From the NCBI GenBank assembly GCA_027576995.1, contig JANBQC010000012.1, positions 1 through 64,000 of the forward strand: a stretch of 64,000 nucleotides of DNA, read 5' to 3'. Made by a program: the position numbers and the translations under genes. The notes under the pieces are model-generated. The model was not told the origin of the DNA, did no database searches, and saw only the letters and a program-made list of their open reading frames with translations. Source of the stretch: Dimargaris cristalligena (Eukaryota; Kickxellomycota; Dimargaritomycetes; Dimargaritales; Dimargaritaceae). Shown piece after piece: positions 11,501 to 22,388 of this stretch (position 1 is its first letter; every line of letters begins with the position of its first letter).

Positions 11501-13681
11501 AAGTGTGATTGGGTATGGGTGTTGCGAGGTCTAAACTGATTAGAACGATGCTGGATGGCTTTGAATCTTAGACGATTCAGTGCTTTAAGTCGACCTTTGG
11601 TTGGGCTGAGCCTGGTCTATAGGTTGGTGCCCCCACTTTTACCTGCCAAGAAAAAAATGCCACTCAATTGAAAATACACACCAGCTGGGGTCAAGTTAAA
11701 ATTGGGCCAAAAACACAATGGGTTATGTATGCCAAGTGCATATGGCTTAGGGGTGAATGGTACAGTAAATCTGAAGTAGATGAATAGTAGTCAGAATAGC
11801 AGAGATGTTGGAGCCTATCCTCCCCCCTTCCCCCGTACTCCAAATCTGCGGATTGAATGATTTGGTGAATATGTAATAATGTGGGGTATATGGAAAGTAA
11901 AGGGTATATTTGTGTATATAAAAATACCCATTCACTACATAATAAATACCTAATAATAGCTTTAAAACAAGAATACGTAGAAGAGAACGGACCATCGACT
12001 TAAAATTGAAGACAATGGACGAAGGGGGAGTTCACTTAAGTTGCACTCCAAAACGAGGTCAAGGGGGTACACTTCTCTCGACATTGAACTGTATATTCGT
12101 CTAATCTATTGAAGAGGGGAGGTCAGCAATATAGCGGGAGCACCTTTAATCCCAAATTCGTTAGTGATTACATTTACTATGTCGTTTAGCGATTGAGAAA
12201 TAATAACAATAATTTGGACATACACAGTACTCTTATTGATGTTAGTGATGAATGCGCGAGGTAGAGTAACATTTTATTAAGGAGAGATACGGCGATGGAG
12301 ATGTAAGCGAAGTAATATAGTGGCAATAGGAATACTAGTAAACTAAAGGAACATCAACGAGGTGACCATAATACCCTCTATATAGTCGGTTCTGATTCTC
12401 TCGTGTGCGGTCGTTAATGCCTGTAGTCGCTGGGTTGCCACCATTAAGTGTAGCGACCTTGTGATGGGCCTGGCAAAAGATGGGATGTGGTACCATGTCC
12501 AGTATGCCTTGGGTAATAATGACAAGTGCTTTGGAAGTTGGGGTCATTCTAACGATGGGCAAGGGCTGTCCTTCGTCCATGGCCGGGGTTTCTGGACGGC
12601 CGGCCCCCAGGTTGTTTTAATCCCGGGACATGCTATCTTCAGGCAAGGGGGATGTCCCATTAATCCTAGTGGAATAGCGCCCAGCCGCCGGGTTAGAGGT
12701 ACCATTAGAAACCTACCCTGTTGAGTTGATACGCGGGGTGGGGACAGCGTGTATTATACATTGAACTTTACTTGGCCATTTCCTATATGAAAGCCGCGAA
12801 CATATGAAGAAGTATTCATGTACTTCAGGTACGGCCGGAGCGTCCAGCCCCCAAGCCAGGATGCATAATAGTATCTATGCTGTCGTTACATTACTACGTT
12901 AAACTTGCATCCTAATTATCCCGAGTGGATTTTTCGCGACACGCTGGGGAGTAACCTTGTAAGCCTATTATTCAAATAGTACTGTTGGTCAAAAGAGAGG
13001 CTACATCGCCGATTGAGTATATATATATATATATTATTATGTCCTAGTCAAAAAAACGCAAATGGATGGGGAAGAATGCCAATAGTTATGCACAGTATTC
13101 CATATGGAAAGACAGGCGAGGCGTTTCGCTCGAATGCCTGTTTTTGCAGACAGAAAATTCACTGATCTTGGTCATCATCGCCACTACCGCCGTTTTCTTA
13201 GCCCATCAAAATCCATTACGCATATTGGTATTAAATGTGAATGAATTATAAATCACAGAAGTAGGCATTATTAAGTATCTGGGACAATAAGATAATACTA
13301 TTCATTTAAGTAGCCAGCTAAAAATGGCGGACTTTATCCAATGTAAGATTTTACTCCATTCATATTTACATTTCAGACATCCCTTCCCCGAATTGTATCC
13401 CTAGCGGCTGGTAAAACTTATTATACATATATTATACATATTTATTGGAGGAAAATTCGGTCGATATACTTTTCAAGTCGATAGTTTCCTCGGAAAAGTG
13501 GTCAAGATGGTTCCACAATAACCGTAAAAGATTCATTCGGTGAGATAGCCGTATAAAAATAAAATCAACACTTCTTACACTTCAAGAGTATCCACTGAAG
13601 CAGAACAATAGCACTCAGTACCAAAAAAAACCCCCACCATGGCCACAGGTAATGGGTAAAAAAATTAGATAGACGATGATA
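8506..13681. other. Long region without secure genes
   Basis: From 8506 to about 10980 the + strand is purine-rich, i.e. the - strand is pyrimidine-rich like a leader. It carries GT/CA tracts near 8740-8760 and an (AT)n run at 10033-10048. Frames on the - strand near 10470-10983 are open but biased and match no family I know. 11000-13681 is AT-rich, with another (AT)n run at about 13018-13034. A few short overlapping frames near 12335-12724 are not recognisable. I cannot support any gene here; a non-coding transcript or an unrecognised multi-exon gene is possible. Confidence 0.5.
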
Positions 13682-15739
13682 TTAGTCTAGTTGGTGGATA
13701 CATTTACCCTGGACGAACACCTGTTTTATATTACGGTCATCGCCCAGGTACACAAATCTCTCCAGGTGATTGAGCCACCACTTGTGACTTTGAGGCCCGG
13801 AAGCGCGACCTTCATTGAGGGTTACCGGGTTCAGTTCGTTGAATGAGCCACCCGCGACCAAGGCATCGAATGTTTTACCGGGCGCGAAACTACCCAGACG
13901 CTCCGACCATCCCAAGACTTCGGCCCCGCCCAGAGTGGCCATATAGAGCACCTCGCCAATCGTCAACGGAGTGAGCAATCGATCAGCCGCCGCAGTTGGG
14001 GAAGAATCCGATTCCCCCGCGGTAGTAGTACGGCTGGCCGCCGACTGGGCCATTTGCCGTATCCGGGAGGCCGTAGCCGCCTGGCGCATAGCATCCACCA
14101 TGGACGGGGACGACCCACCCGACACATCCGTCCCCAGACCCACCGCGAGGCTATAATTCCATAGGTTGCGCACGTGGGCCATGCCGCTACCCAAAGCGAA
14201 GTTGGAGTTGGGGCAGTGGGCCACGCCTACTTGGTAGTCGCGTAGTATAGTCAGTTCGTCGGGTTTGGGGTGTACGCAGTGGGCCATAATAGAGCGTGGA
14301 ATACCCCCCTGGGCATTGGTCGCAGTAGTTTCTGTGGCGGAGGTGGAGGCGGAGGGTTGGTCCCCCAAAAGGCCATAGGTTCGGTAGATATCGGTGTAGG
14401 ACTGGCATTCAGGATGTAGTCCCTCAATCCACGCAATTTCGGCCTGGTTCTCGCTAAGATGGGACTGGATGGGTAGTTGGTACTGACGAGCCAGTTGGGC
14501 TAGACCTTTCATTAACGGGACACTGCACGATCCAACAAACCGTGGGGTGATTACAGGGGTGACCAGGGGCAGAATGGGTGATGATGAGTCTGAAACCGGC
14601 GAAGACGACAATGACGACGACAAGGCTGTCGAAATTTGATTCTCCGCCGGGGTAGACTTCAGAGTGGTCTGGATAAACCGCTCGGTTTCAGCCAAGCTAT
14701 CCTCGGTGGTTTCAATGTAGTATTCGGGTGCATTGCGGTCCATGTTCACCTTACCGACCCAGGCGCGTTGGCCTCGCCGGCGTACAATGTCAACCAGGGC
14801 AGATGTGCTGTCCGTATGAATGGTGGCATAGTACACCGCCGTTGTTGTGCCGTGGCGGATAAACGTGGATACCGCGGCCTCGTACACCCGGCGGGCGTAG
14901 TTTAGGTCGGCGAATTTGGCCTCCTCCGGGAAGGTGAAGGTGTCCAACCAATCGAGAAGGGGCAGGCTGTACCCTATGCCTATATTGGCAAACTGGGCGG
15001 CGTGGACATGCGTGTCGATAAAGCCGGGTAGCAGGAACTGGGTGGTATCGAGTTTCACCAACTAATACCAGGGCAAGGTTTTATATGGACCAGGCGGAGT
15101 AGACACGTGTCGGATATAGGTATAGCATGGTCGATGAGGATATATTAGGTGGTCGATTGAAGAGTTAGTGATGGTTGGAAGATAGACACAACCTAGGTGT
15201 TTTAGACAGTTGTCCCGCTCGGGATAAAATGTTCGTTTGTAGTTCCCCGGGGGGAAGAGTTCCTCTATAAATTTACCAGCGGACTTGCAATACAGAAGGT
15301 AGCACCTGCATCTAAATCCCAGAGGCCGGAATTAGAGGGGCTAGGCCCCTGACGTGGCCATATAAGGGCCCAGGATAATAAGATACCACTACTTCAGCTA
15401 AGTATAGCTGACCTTGGGTTGAGGGGTAGCGAGAAAGCAGGGATAAGCCGCCTGGTGCCAGTAAGTGAGGCTCAGCTATCTCGACATGGCACATTATCTT
15501 ACCTGGACCCGGGTGTCACCACCGTATTGCTGGTATAGCCGCTGCGTTGCCGCATGCCACTGGTCGTCGGCACTATCCTCGTCCGGGTCGTCAAACGTAC
15601 GAAAGTCCTGGATTTCGCCACGGGCAACTTCCACCACCACCACCGCGCGAGGATAGACCCCCAATTCGGAGCGGCCAAGGGGATTCACCACGCAACCGGT
15701 GAAAAGTAGATGAGTAAAGGCAGGGTTCAACTGAGCCAT
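13682..15739 (-). CDS. GDA: Guanine deaminase
   Basis: Exon 1 (15739-15503) and exon 2 (15061-13682) are joined in phase 0 across a 441-nt GTAAGA...TTAG intron to give 538 residues. The enzyme belongs to the amidohydrolase superfamily and converts guanine to xanthine and ammonia in cytosolic purine salvage/catabolism. Seen motifs: PGFIDTHVH (HxH at 97-99), the Zn-ligand segments HLSEN and MAHCVH, and GLGTDVSGG with the catalytic Asp. FTFPEEAKF and the NPEYYIETTEDS-like segment also fit the family. Two Ser/Thr/Ala-rich insertions (roughly after ENQIST and after GDQPSAS) make it longer than the usual ~450 residues. The ATG in ACCATGG context was chosen over an in-frame Met 30 codons upstream, which would add a hydrophobic stretch not typical of the enzyme. 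Confidence 0.93.
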
Positions 15740-15979
15740 GGTAGCGGGGTCACGTCGAATGAGGGCTGCCGAAGTAAACGAGGCGAACTTATAGAGTATG
15801 TTGAAAAGCAGTAGCTGGACTAGCTGCAAGGTAATGTGAGTGGAAGCACGAGGAAGGGGAGGGGTTAATAAACGAGGAATAAAACTCTACCAAGTCGGAG
15901 GCCATTGGTTCGACTTATAAACGAATTGAAGAGCCGAGTTAAGGTGTAGAAAGGTGGCGGAGTGAAGCGAAGGAGGTAC

Positions 15980-16201
15980 TCAAAGCCCCTCTCGTTCGCG
16001 GAACAATATAGTACTGATTAGACTAGTCTCGCCGTAGCTTCCACTACTGCCCTTTAAGGACCCGCTAGTCCTACCATATGACTCCTCCGGTGACGCTGCC
16101 ATCAGGCCCCCGCAGCGGCCATTAGCTGAGTGATGCCATTCCCTTCCATTATCGTCGTTTCCATCGCTAATTTGGCTTAATTTATCAATCAAATGACCCA
16201 T
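15980..16201 (-). CDS. Hypothetical 73-residue protein (doubtful)
   Basis: An uninterrupted frame with ordinary codon composition encodes a hydrophilic, Gly/Ser-rich peptide (MGHLIDKLSQISDGNDDNG...). A TTATAA lies about 65 nt upstream on the same strand (16268-16273). It lies in the 5' flank of the guanine deaminase gene. No family recognised. It may be part of that gene's upstream region or a chance frame. Confidence 0.22.
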   Translation of the reverse strand: MGHLIDKLSQISDGNDDNGREWHHSANGRCGGLMAASPEESYGRTSGSLKGSSGSYGETSLISTILFREREGL

Positions 16202-16279
16202 TCTCGTCGCTTAATAGCCTTGTGATCGCGACCCCTGCTGATCTCCGGATTCCCTTCTCGTTGATGTTATAAGGATGGG

Positions 16280-16893
16280 TTGACGTACTCTGCTGTGAGC
16301 ATCACCTATCTAAATTTACGTGTCTTCCAACTGAATAAAACGACAGTCACATATCCGGTCACCGCGTGCAACTCAGTAGCCTACACCGAGAAAGGCTTGA
16401 AGGGTGGCTTCATAATTGTAACTATAGCAAGCCATACAGGATTAACACTCGTTAATTTCTCTAGTCTTCCTACCGCGGATCACGTAGGCAGCTCAATTAT
16501 AGTCGGTTTACTTTTGGTATAATTTGGCCATCTCCAAAACGCCACTCAGTGTAACGCTAAATTCAGGTGGTTAATAGCACTATCTTTTAATATCCGATAC
16601 CAAAGATAATCGCTCCACCAATCACACACCCAGCACCTTTCGCCGGTTAGATAAGGCACTAGAAGCCTAGATATAACCTTCAATGGAGCGACGACTACCC
16701 TACTGCCCCTTCCTTAATATACCTGCACGTTGTGCGAACCCAGCCCCTCTCACTTAAGCAGGACCTCTCTACGAATCCACCCCATCTCCGTCTGACTTCT
16801 GTAATTTTCTGTTTTCGCTAGTATCTACCATACAAACTAGCGTTCACCCGATTCCGAAACCTCTCGACCACTCCCCCCAGTTCATTAACCACC
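16280..16893. other. Intergenic region and ACSF3 promoter
   Basis: No secure gene. From about 16660 the + strand becomes pyrimidine-rich up to the ACSF3-like start codon, the pattern seen before other genes in this window. An 80-codon open frame at 16280-16522 shows no recognisable family. Confidence 0.45.
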
Positions 16894-19800
16894 ATGCCCG
16901 TCCTTGCGGCCCTGGGCCTAACCCCCATTTGCCGCTTGCCCAACACTTGCCGACCCGTGGCTCTCTGGACTCAAGCCCAGTCCCGCTGGTCTGTTTTATC
17001 GAGAGGACTAGTAACTGGTACGGGTGCGTATTCTTCTTTTCCTGCCCCACCCCTTCCCCTCTTTTCCAAGGCCTACGAATTGGCCACCGCGGGAGGGGAC
17101 TTGGCTAATAAACCCGCTATCGTTGACGCCCAAGGGGAGCATTCGTATGCGAGGCTTCAGCACGATATTACCAAACTGCGTAACAGCCTGTTGGCCCAAA
17201 CTAAGGACCACAACCTTAAAGAGGAGCGAGTGGCCTATTTGTGTCCCAATGGGTATCACTATGTGCCAACCCAATGGTCAATCTGGGCCTCCGGCGGTAT
17301 TGCGGTACCTCTGAGTCAGTAAGTGATGTGTATAATCTGCCAATGAGCCAATTACTTGACCCCAGTGTGGTATATTCCATGATCCAAGGCGACCCGAGGC
17401 CCAAGATCCATGTACGCCAATGCTCTAAAGAAGATATCGTTATACTCGATTACTTTAGACCATGGCCCAGGGAAATAGTTTGGCAATCGGACTCTATTCT
17501 CACCATTCAGTTCTTCATTATCACTTAAGAAATGTCTGAGCTATAGTAACCCAGTACCCTTATTTCTCCCGAATGTATTTTTGGAATGATTAATTACCAA
17601 TCCAATCTAATCTAATCCGACACAGCCTACACCCACCGGCGGAGATGGAATATTTCATTCGCGATTCGCAAGCCTCCACGCTTATATACCATCCGGCTTT
17701 TGAAAGCACTATTGAAAAGCTGAGTCCCGCCGTTCTCTCCGGCTTGCGGGTGATGAATGTGGTGGATGCGCTATCTTCCGCACAAGAAACCCCCCACATC
17801 GAGGTAAGCTAAGCGAATAGTGCCTATTTTCTTGGACACCTGGTCAATTTTGATCACCGTGGGCCGGCGATAAACTCGACATGGTAGACCCCTAGCAGCG
17901 TATTAATATTGAAAATACATGCACGGTTTAATTATTTCCTCGACAGGAGCCCAAAATATCACCGGATCAGCGGGCCCTGATCATTTATACTAGTGGGACA
18001 ACCGGTAAGTAGTGTGTAATCCAAAAGGGGAATTTCGCTGATTATCCAGAATCGCGAGTACGAGTTCAATTACAAGTTCCTCGGCGAATGTCTATTCCTT
18101 CGGCCTCTTGGTCCAACCCAATGCCGGGTTAGTAATACACGTAGTTTGAGTGCTATCCTTTTAACGCCTCAATACAATAGGAAAGCCCAAGGGTGTTGTA
18201 ACCACCCACAACATCATCGCCACCCAGGTCGACATTCTCGTTTCCTCCTGGAATTGGACGGTCGCCGATCGCATTCACCACGTATTGCCGCTGCATCACG
18301 TTCATGTAAGTCCATTGCTTATTAAACAGTTGCCCTATGGGCTTGATTGATAGGTTCCGCAATATAGTTTAATGTACCATAGGCACCCCACTTGTTTTAC
18401 ATTCGTATTTATTGGATATTGTCAACTGCCCGCACAGTCTCCACTAACTAAGCAAGACTATCCTCAAAGCTCGATTCGACTTTTTAATATCCTAACTATA
18501 AACCACCACTGCCTTTTGCACAATCCCCTATTATATTGATCAACCGACAACCTATGCCCAGGGTGTTATTAATGTAGGTCATAAATCGCACCATACCCTT
18601 TATTGCTGAAATCAGCTTACCATGAATCCACCGGGATCATCAATATGGCCTGGGATGTAGCCCTATGTCCGCTTAATTCCCCACAACATGTTGAATACGA
18701 CAAACCTCATTATTGACGGCTTCCACTCCTTGGTTTGATACTCTTGTATGCATAACACGGGCACATTCAGGCACTCAATTGTGGTTTGGCAAGTGGAGCT
18801 ACTGTGGAAATGGCACCCAAATTCGACGCGGACAAAGTATGGAAGCGCTGGATTGAAGGCCCGCACAACCTAACTTTGTTTATGGCGGTGCCCGCCATGT
18901 ACAGTAAGTTCGCTTCCTTATCTACACCAAACGGGTATTTTCGGAATAACACACGAGCCTACCGGCTGAATGACTCATTGCCAGTGCTTCATACTTAAAT
19001 CCCGCTTAATCTAATTAACCCACACCCGGCTGTTCCGCCGAAATTGCCTCAACCATCCCTTTTGCCCTCTCTCTTTTTCAGGTAAATTGGTACAGGCTTA
19101 TGATAAGATGTCGCCGGAGAACCAGGCCCGGGCCCGTGAGGCCTGCTCTCAATTCCGATTGATGGTTTCAGGGTCAAGTGCCTTGCCCAGCCCCTTGTTT
19201 AACCGCTGGCGCGAGATTTCGGGCCATGTCTTACTCGAACGCTACGGAATGACGGAAATCGGAATGGCGCTGGGCAACTCCGCCTCAGACCCCGAACTTC
19301 GTAAAGAGGTAGGTTGAAAAGGTGTATGGAGCGCTAAGCAACATGTCCTTCAGTCGGAGGAATATGCGCTCATGTCTACCAGATAGTTCCCATCAGTCAC
19401 TGTCCGTGACCATAGCCTCGGAAGGCTTCACAGCTCACCAATGTACTCATCTGCAACCGTCTACTCTCGGGGGACTGCCACTAATATGTGGTTTTATATT
19501 GCCAAAACTCTTGTATACCCCCTCCCAACCAACCAACCAACCAACCACCACTATACCACCACCTGTCACACTCTATTCTTAATTATTAGGGCAGTGTTGG
19601 TTACCCCTTTCCAGGTGTTGCCCTCCGCCTCCATGATGAACAAGGGAACGACGTGACCTCCCTCCACGACACGCCAGGCGAGCTCCTGGTCGCTGGTCCC
19701 AGTGTATTCAAGGAGTACTGGAATCTCCCCGAAAAAACGGCCGAGGCATTCACCGATCAAGTCTGGTTTAAAACGGGAGATACGGCCGCCCAAGATACTA

Positions 19801-20171
19801 CTGACGGCACATGGCGTATTCTAGGACGCAACAGCCAGGATATTTTAAAAAGCGGTGGGTACAAAATCAGCGCCCTGGAGATTGAACGGGAGCTCCTGGC
19901 CCATCCACGTATTGCGGACGTGGCCGTGGTGGGGGTGTCCGATGACGTGCTGGGCCAGCGCATCACGGCGATAATTAAAGAGAAGCCAAAAGTGGAGGGA
20001 GAGTTGGAGCAACTGTCACCGCTGACTGAGGAAATCATCTACCAGTTCTGTGAACCTCGCATGGCTAAGTATAAGATCCCGCGGGCTATTAAGGTGATTG
20101 ACTACGATGTACCCCGTAATGCGATGGGCAAAATTAACAAGAAGGATCTCGTTCGACGTTTCTTTGGTTAG
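16894..20171 (+). CDS. ACSF3: ACSF3-like malonyl/methylmalonyl-CoA synthetase, mitochondrial
   Basis: Eight exons: 16894-17318, 17626-17803, 17947-18004, 18181-18305, 18562-18573, 18771-18903, 19082-19308, 19590-20171. All phases fit, giving 579 residues. This is an ANL-superfamily acyl-CoA synthetase; the ACSF3 branch activates malonate and methylmalonate in mitochondria, feeding mitochondrial fatty acid synthesis. The N-terminus is Arg-rich and lacks acids, like a mitochondrial presequence. Motifs: AVPLS with LHPPAEMEYFIRDSQAS, the P-loop YTSGTTGKPKG spanning exons 3-4, LPLHHVHGV, ERYGMTEIGMALGN, WFKTGDTA, GRNSQDILKSGGYKISALEIE (adenylate/hinge) and AMGKINKKDL with the C-terminal catalytic Lys. 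Exon 5 is only 12 nt (GVIN) yet is needed to keep the conserved HHVHGVIN block. Substrate is inferred from similarity to the family, not shown. Confidence 0.93.
19525..19546 (+). repeat. (CCAA)n microsatellite in ACSF3 intron 7
   Basis: Five to six tandem CCAA units within the last intron of the ACSF3-like gene, upstream of its acceptor at 19588-19589. Confidence 0.8.
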
Positions 20172-20351
20172 CTGGAGAGGGAAACCCCGTACGCCAATCC
20201 GCGATCCATCCAGGCAGTTAGTACCCAAACTGATAACTGTTTTCCGAAGGAAAGCGGTACATAAATGAGTATTAGTGTAGACTTTTTTTTGAACTATTTG
20301 GTTCCAGAATTCTAAATAATAAACTGGTTTAATTATATGTAACCTGTATTG

Positions 20352-20861
20352 CTATTTCCTCCCGCCAGGGTGCCTGTTACTCGTCGGCTTAATCCCAAAT
20401 TTAAGTCGGTGGTTCCAACGCCCAATGCAATTGGTATCGGATGCCAAAGCATGTAGAGCACGGTGATTCCCGACGTTTAACAATAAACGGGCACGGGCAA
20501 GGCGGGGCCACTCCCCACACTCGTCTCTCTGGGGAGGCCGCGTAAGCCGGTTTACGTTTTTCTTACGAACCCCAGTCTCACTCGAGGTATAGTCCGCCAC
20601 CTATCTGCCGATGCGGCGATTCAACCGGTATCACCCCTTCCTGATGATTTTCCTTATCCAGGTACGCTACCCATTCTTATTTTTATTCTTATGGCTGTCT
20701 ATTTCAGACCAGATTGCTAGAAAAAAACTCACCATTCTGTGGGTTGCCAAGGTGATGGTGGCGGGGGGTACAAGTTCATGTGGAAGTAGTACAGCACAAC
20801 TGTACGTCGCTGCCGACAAAGCCGATCCGGTTGGCATTGTCCGACTGAGAAAGGGGGCCAT
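20352..20861 (-). CDS. Hypothetical two-exon protein (tentative)
   Basis: A possible gene: exon 1 20861-20733 (43 codons, ending ...ATHRM before GTGAGT), exon 2 20600-20352 after GATAG, joined in phase 0 to give 125 residues. Exon 2 is basic with NHRALHALASD and a C-terminal RHPGGRK. I recognise no family. The upstream region lacks the usual pyrimidine-rich leader, and the same interval has coding-like fragments on the + strand (20611-20865; 20900-20990; a terminal-exon-like piece at 21295-21363). The region is therefore ambiguous and may be a decayed gene on either strand. Confidence 0.25.
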
Positions 20862-22388
20862 ATAAATCCTCGGTCCGTTGGAATCCTAATTGGTCAGAAG
20901 GAATCGCCACGGATTATTTTGGGGGCGCGGCACTACTTTGCATCTTTGGGGAGATAGGGTGTATTTATTATCAAGATTACCTTGGTTATGAAGCATTATA
21001 ACAAAAGAGATACGGCTTCTCTTCACCATCCCATTTCGGGCCCCGCCTACTCGCGCATAAGTTTTTCTTCTTACGATTGAAGGCTCTGAAACCCCGACTA
21101 CCAGAAGGAGTTAAAATGTCAAAGTACGGCTAATCAAACAAGCAGACGGGTTCCAAGCTCCCCTCTCCCTGGAACGGACTGTTTGGAACCCGGGTATTAT
21201 TTCAGTTCATACGCATCTCCTCTTCCCCCTAACCCTCCTGCCCCGCTTCGCATTTAGCGGATCATTTTTACTACCGCTTGTTTTTATTTTTAGCCAGACG
21301 GCATGCACTTGGAGTATTTAGTGGGAGAAGGGGGCGTGCATGATCCCGCCGCTTCGACTGGTTAGCCAACTGAGGGATCTCTAGTGAGGTTGACTAAAGG
21401 CCACCCACCGCCGGATAAACGTAATCTGTGACCTAACGAAGGGCCTGGAAGTGAAGATGGGAATGTATTGTGCGGTAGGCGAGTAGGAGGTGCCCATACG
21501 CTCATGGGTCACAGTAGTATTCAGCTCTGCGTGCCGGTGTAGGAGGGCTCGGTGGGGGCTGGTGCAAGAATCGACGGGATGGGCCAAGTAAGATATAGGT
21601 GCGAAATGGGCTGGGTTGGATTCCCATTTGGTGCAGCTCTGTATGTCTCTTCTCCTTAAATCTCCCCTCTTTCTTCTTTCCCCTCCCCCCAGCGGTTTTT
21701 TTTATCTGCAATAGATGTCATTCACCTAGGGAAGATTCAGGTCCCCGAATACCAAAAAAAACACACAGCCAAGGAGACTGCGGGGCGGGGGAGTAAGGGA
21801 AGGGGGTGTACGAAACCAGTAACATCTCACCTTCCCCGTAGAGGCTTCGGGATTCAACGGCGCCCATTAGAGGGGAAATAATAATGCTATGCAGCTGACA
21901 TCAACCGACAGGGGGAAGGTGAAGCAGAGGCGTAGGGGGGCGACTAGCAACCGCCTAGGGGGGGTTCTTATATAAACCCCGGGGGATCCCCTGGTTTCAA
22001 AATTCCACTACCGTAGCTTTCTTATTACATACCGATCTTACCTGGCTAGTTGACTGGTTCCGATTAGCCTCCTTCTATCCTATTGATTAGTATACCCCTC
22101 CTACGCTTACTTGCCAATTGTGCTTCAGATTTCGAGCGACATTTGCTCTCGATTTCTCCTTGCTCTCAACTCTATTTCCTTATCTAACGACCCCCTTCCC
22201 ATTCAAGGCACTTCATTCTATCGGGCGTCTATTCCGAAACTCCCCCCCTGATTATCTGCTCTGATTTTTGTATTATTCCATCGCATCCCCAATCTTCGAT
22301 TAATCAACTTACTTTTTTGATTACTTACACTCACTAAATCAACCCAACCCAACCTACTCCGCGCCCCACCTTTCCCTTATAAAGCACC
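20862..22388. other. Intergenic region and promoter of chitin-binding protein
   Basis: Mixed sequence with coding-like fragments on the + strand near 20900-20990 and 21295-21363 that I could not join into a gene. 22000-22388 is pyrimidine-rich and is probably the promoter and 5' leader of the next gene. A TTATAAAG lies at 22377-22384, directly before the ATG and too close to act as its TATA box. Confidence 0.45.

Noticed and set aside
12335..12724. Overlapping frames on both strands, considered as a retroelement fragment
   Set aside because: No reverse transcriptase, integrase or transposase motif can be seen, and the two strands overlap with similar quality.
13543..13557. AGCCGTATAA string resembling the left arm of the MITE
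   Set aside because: Only about ten bases match; no interior block or right arm follows at the expected distance.
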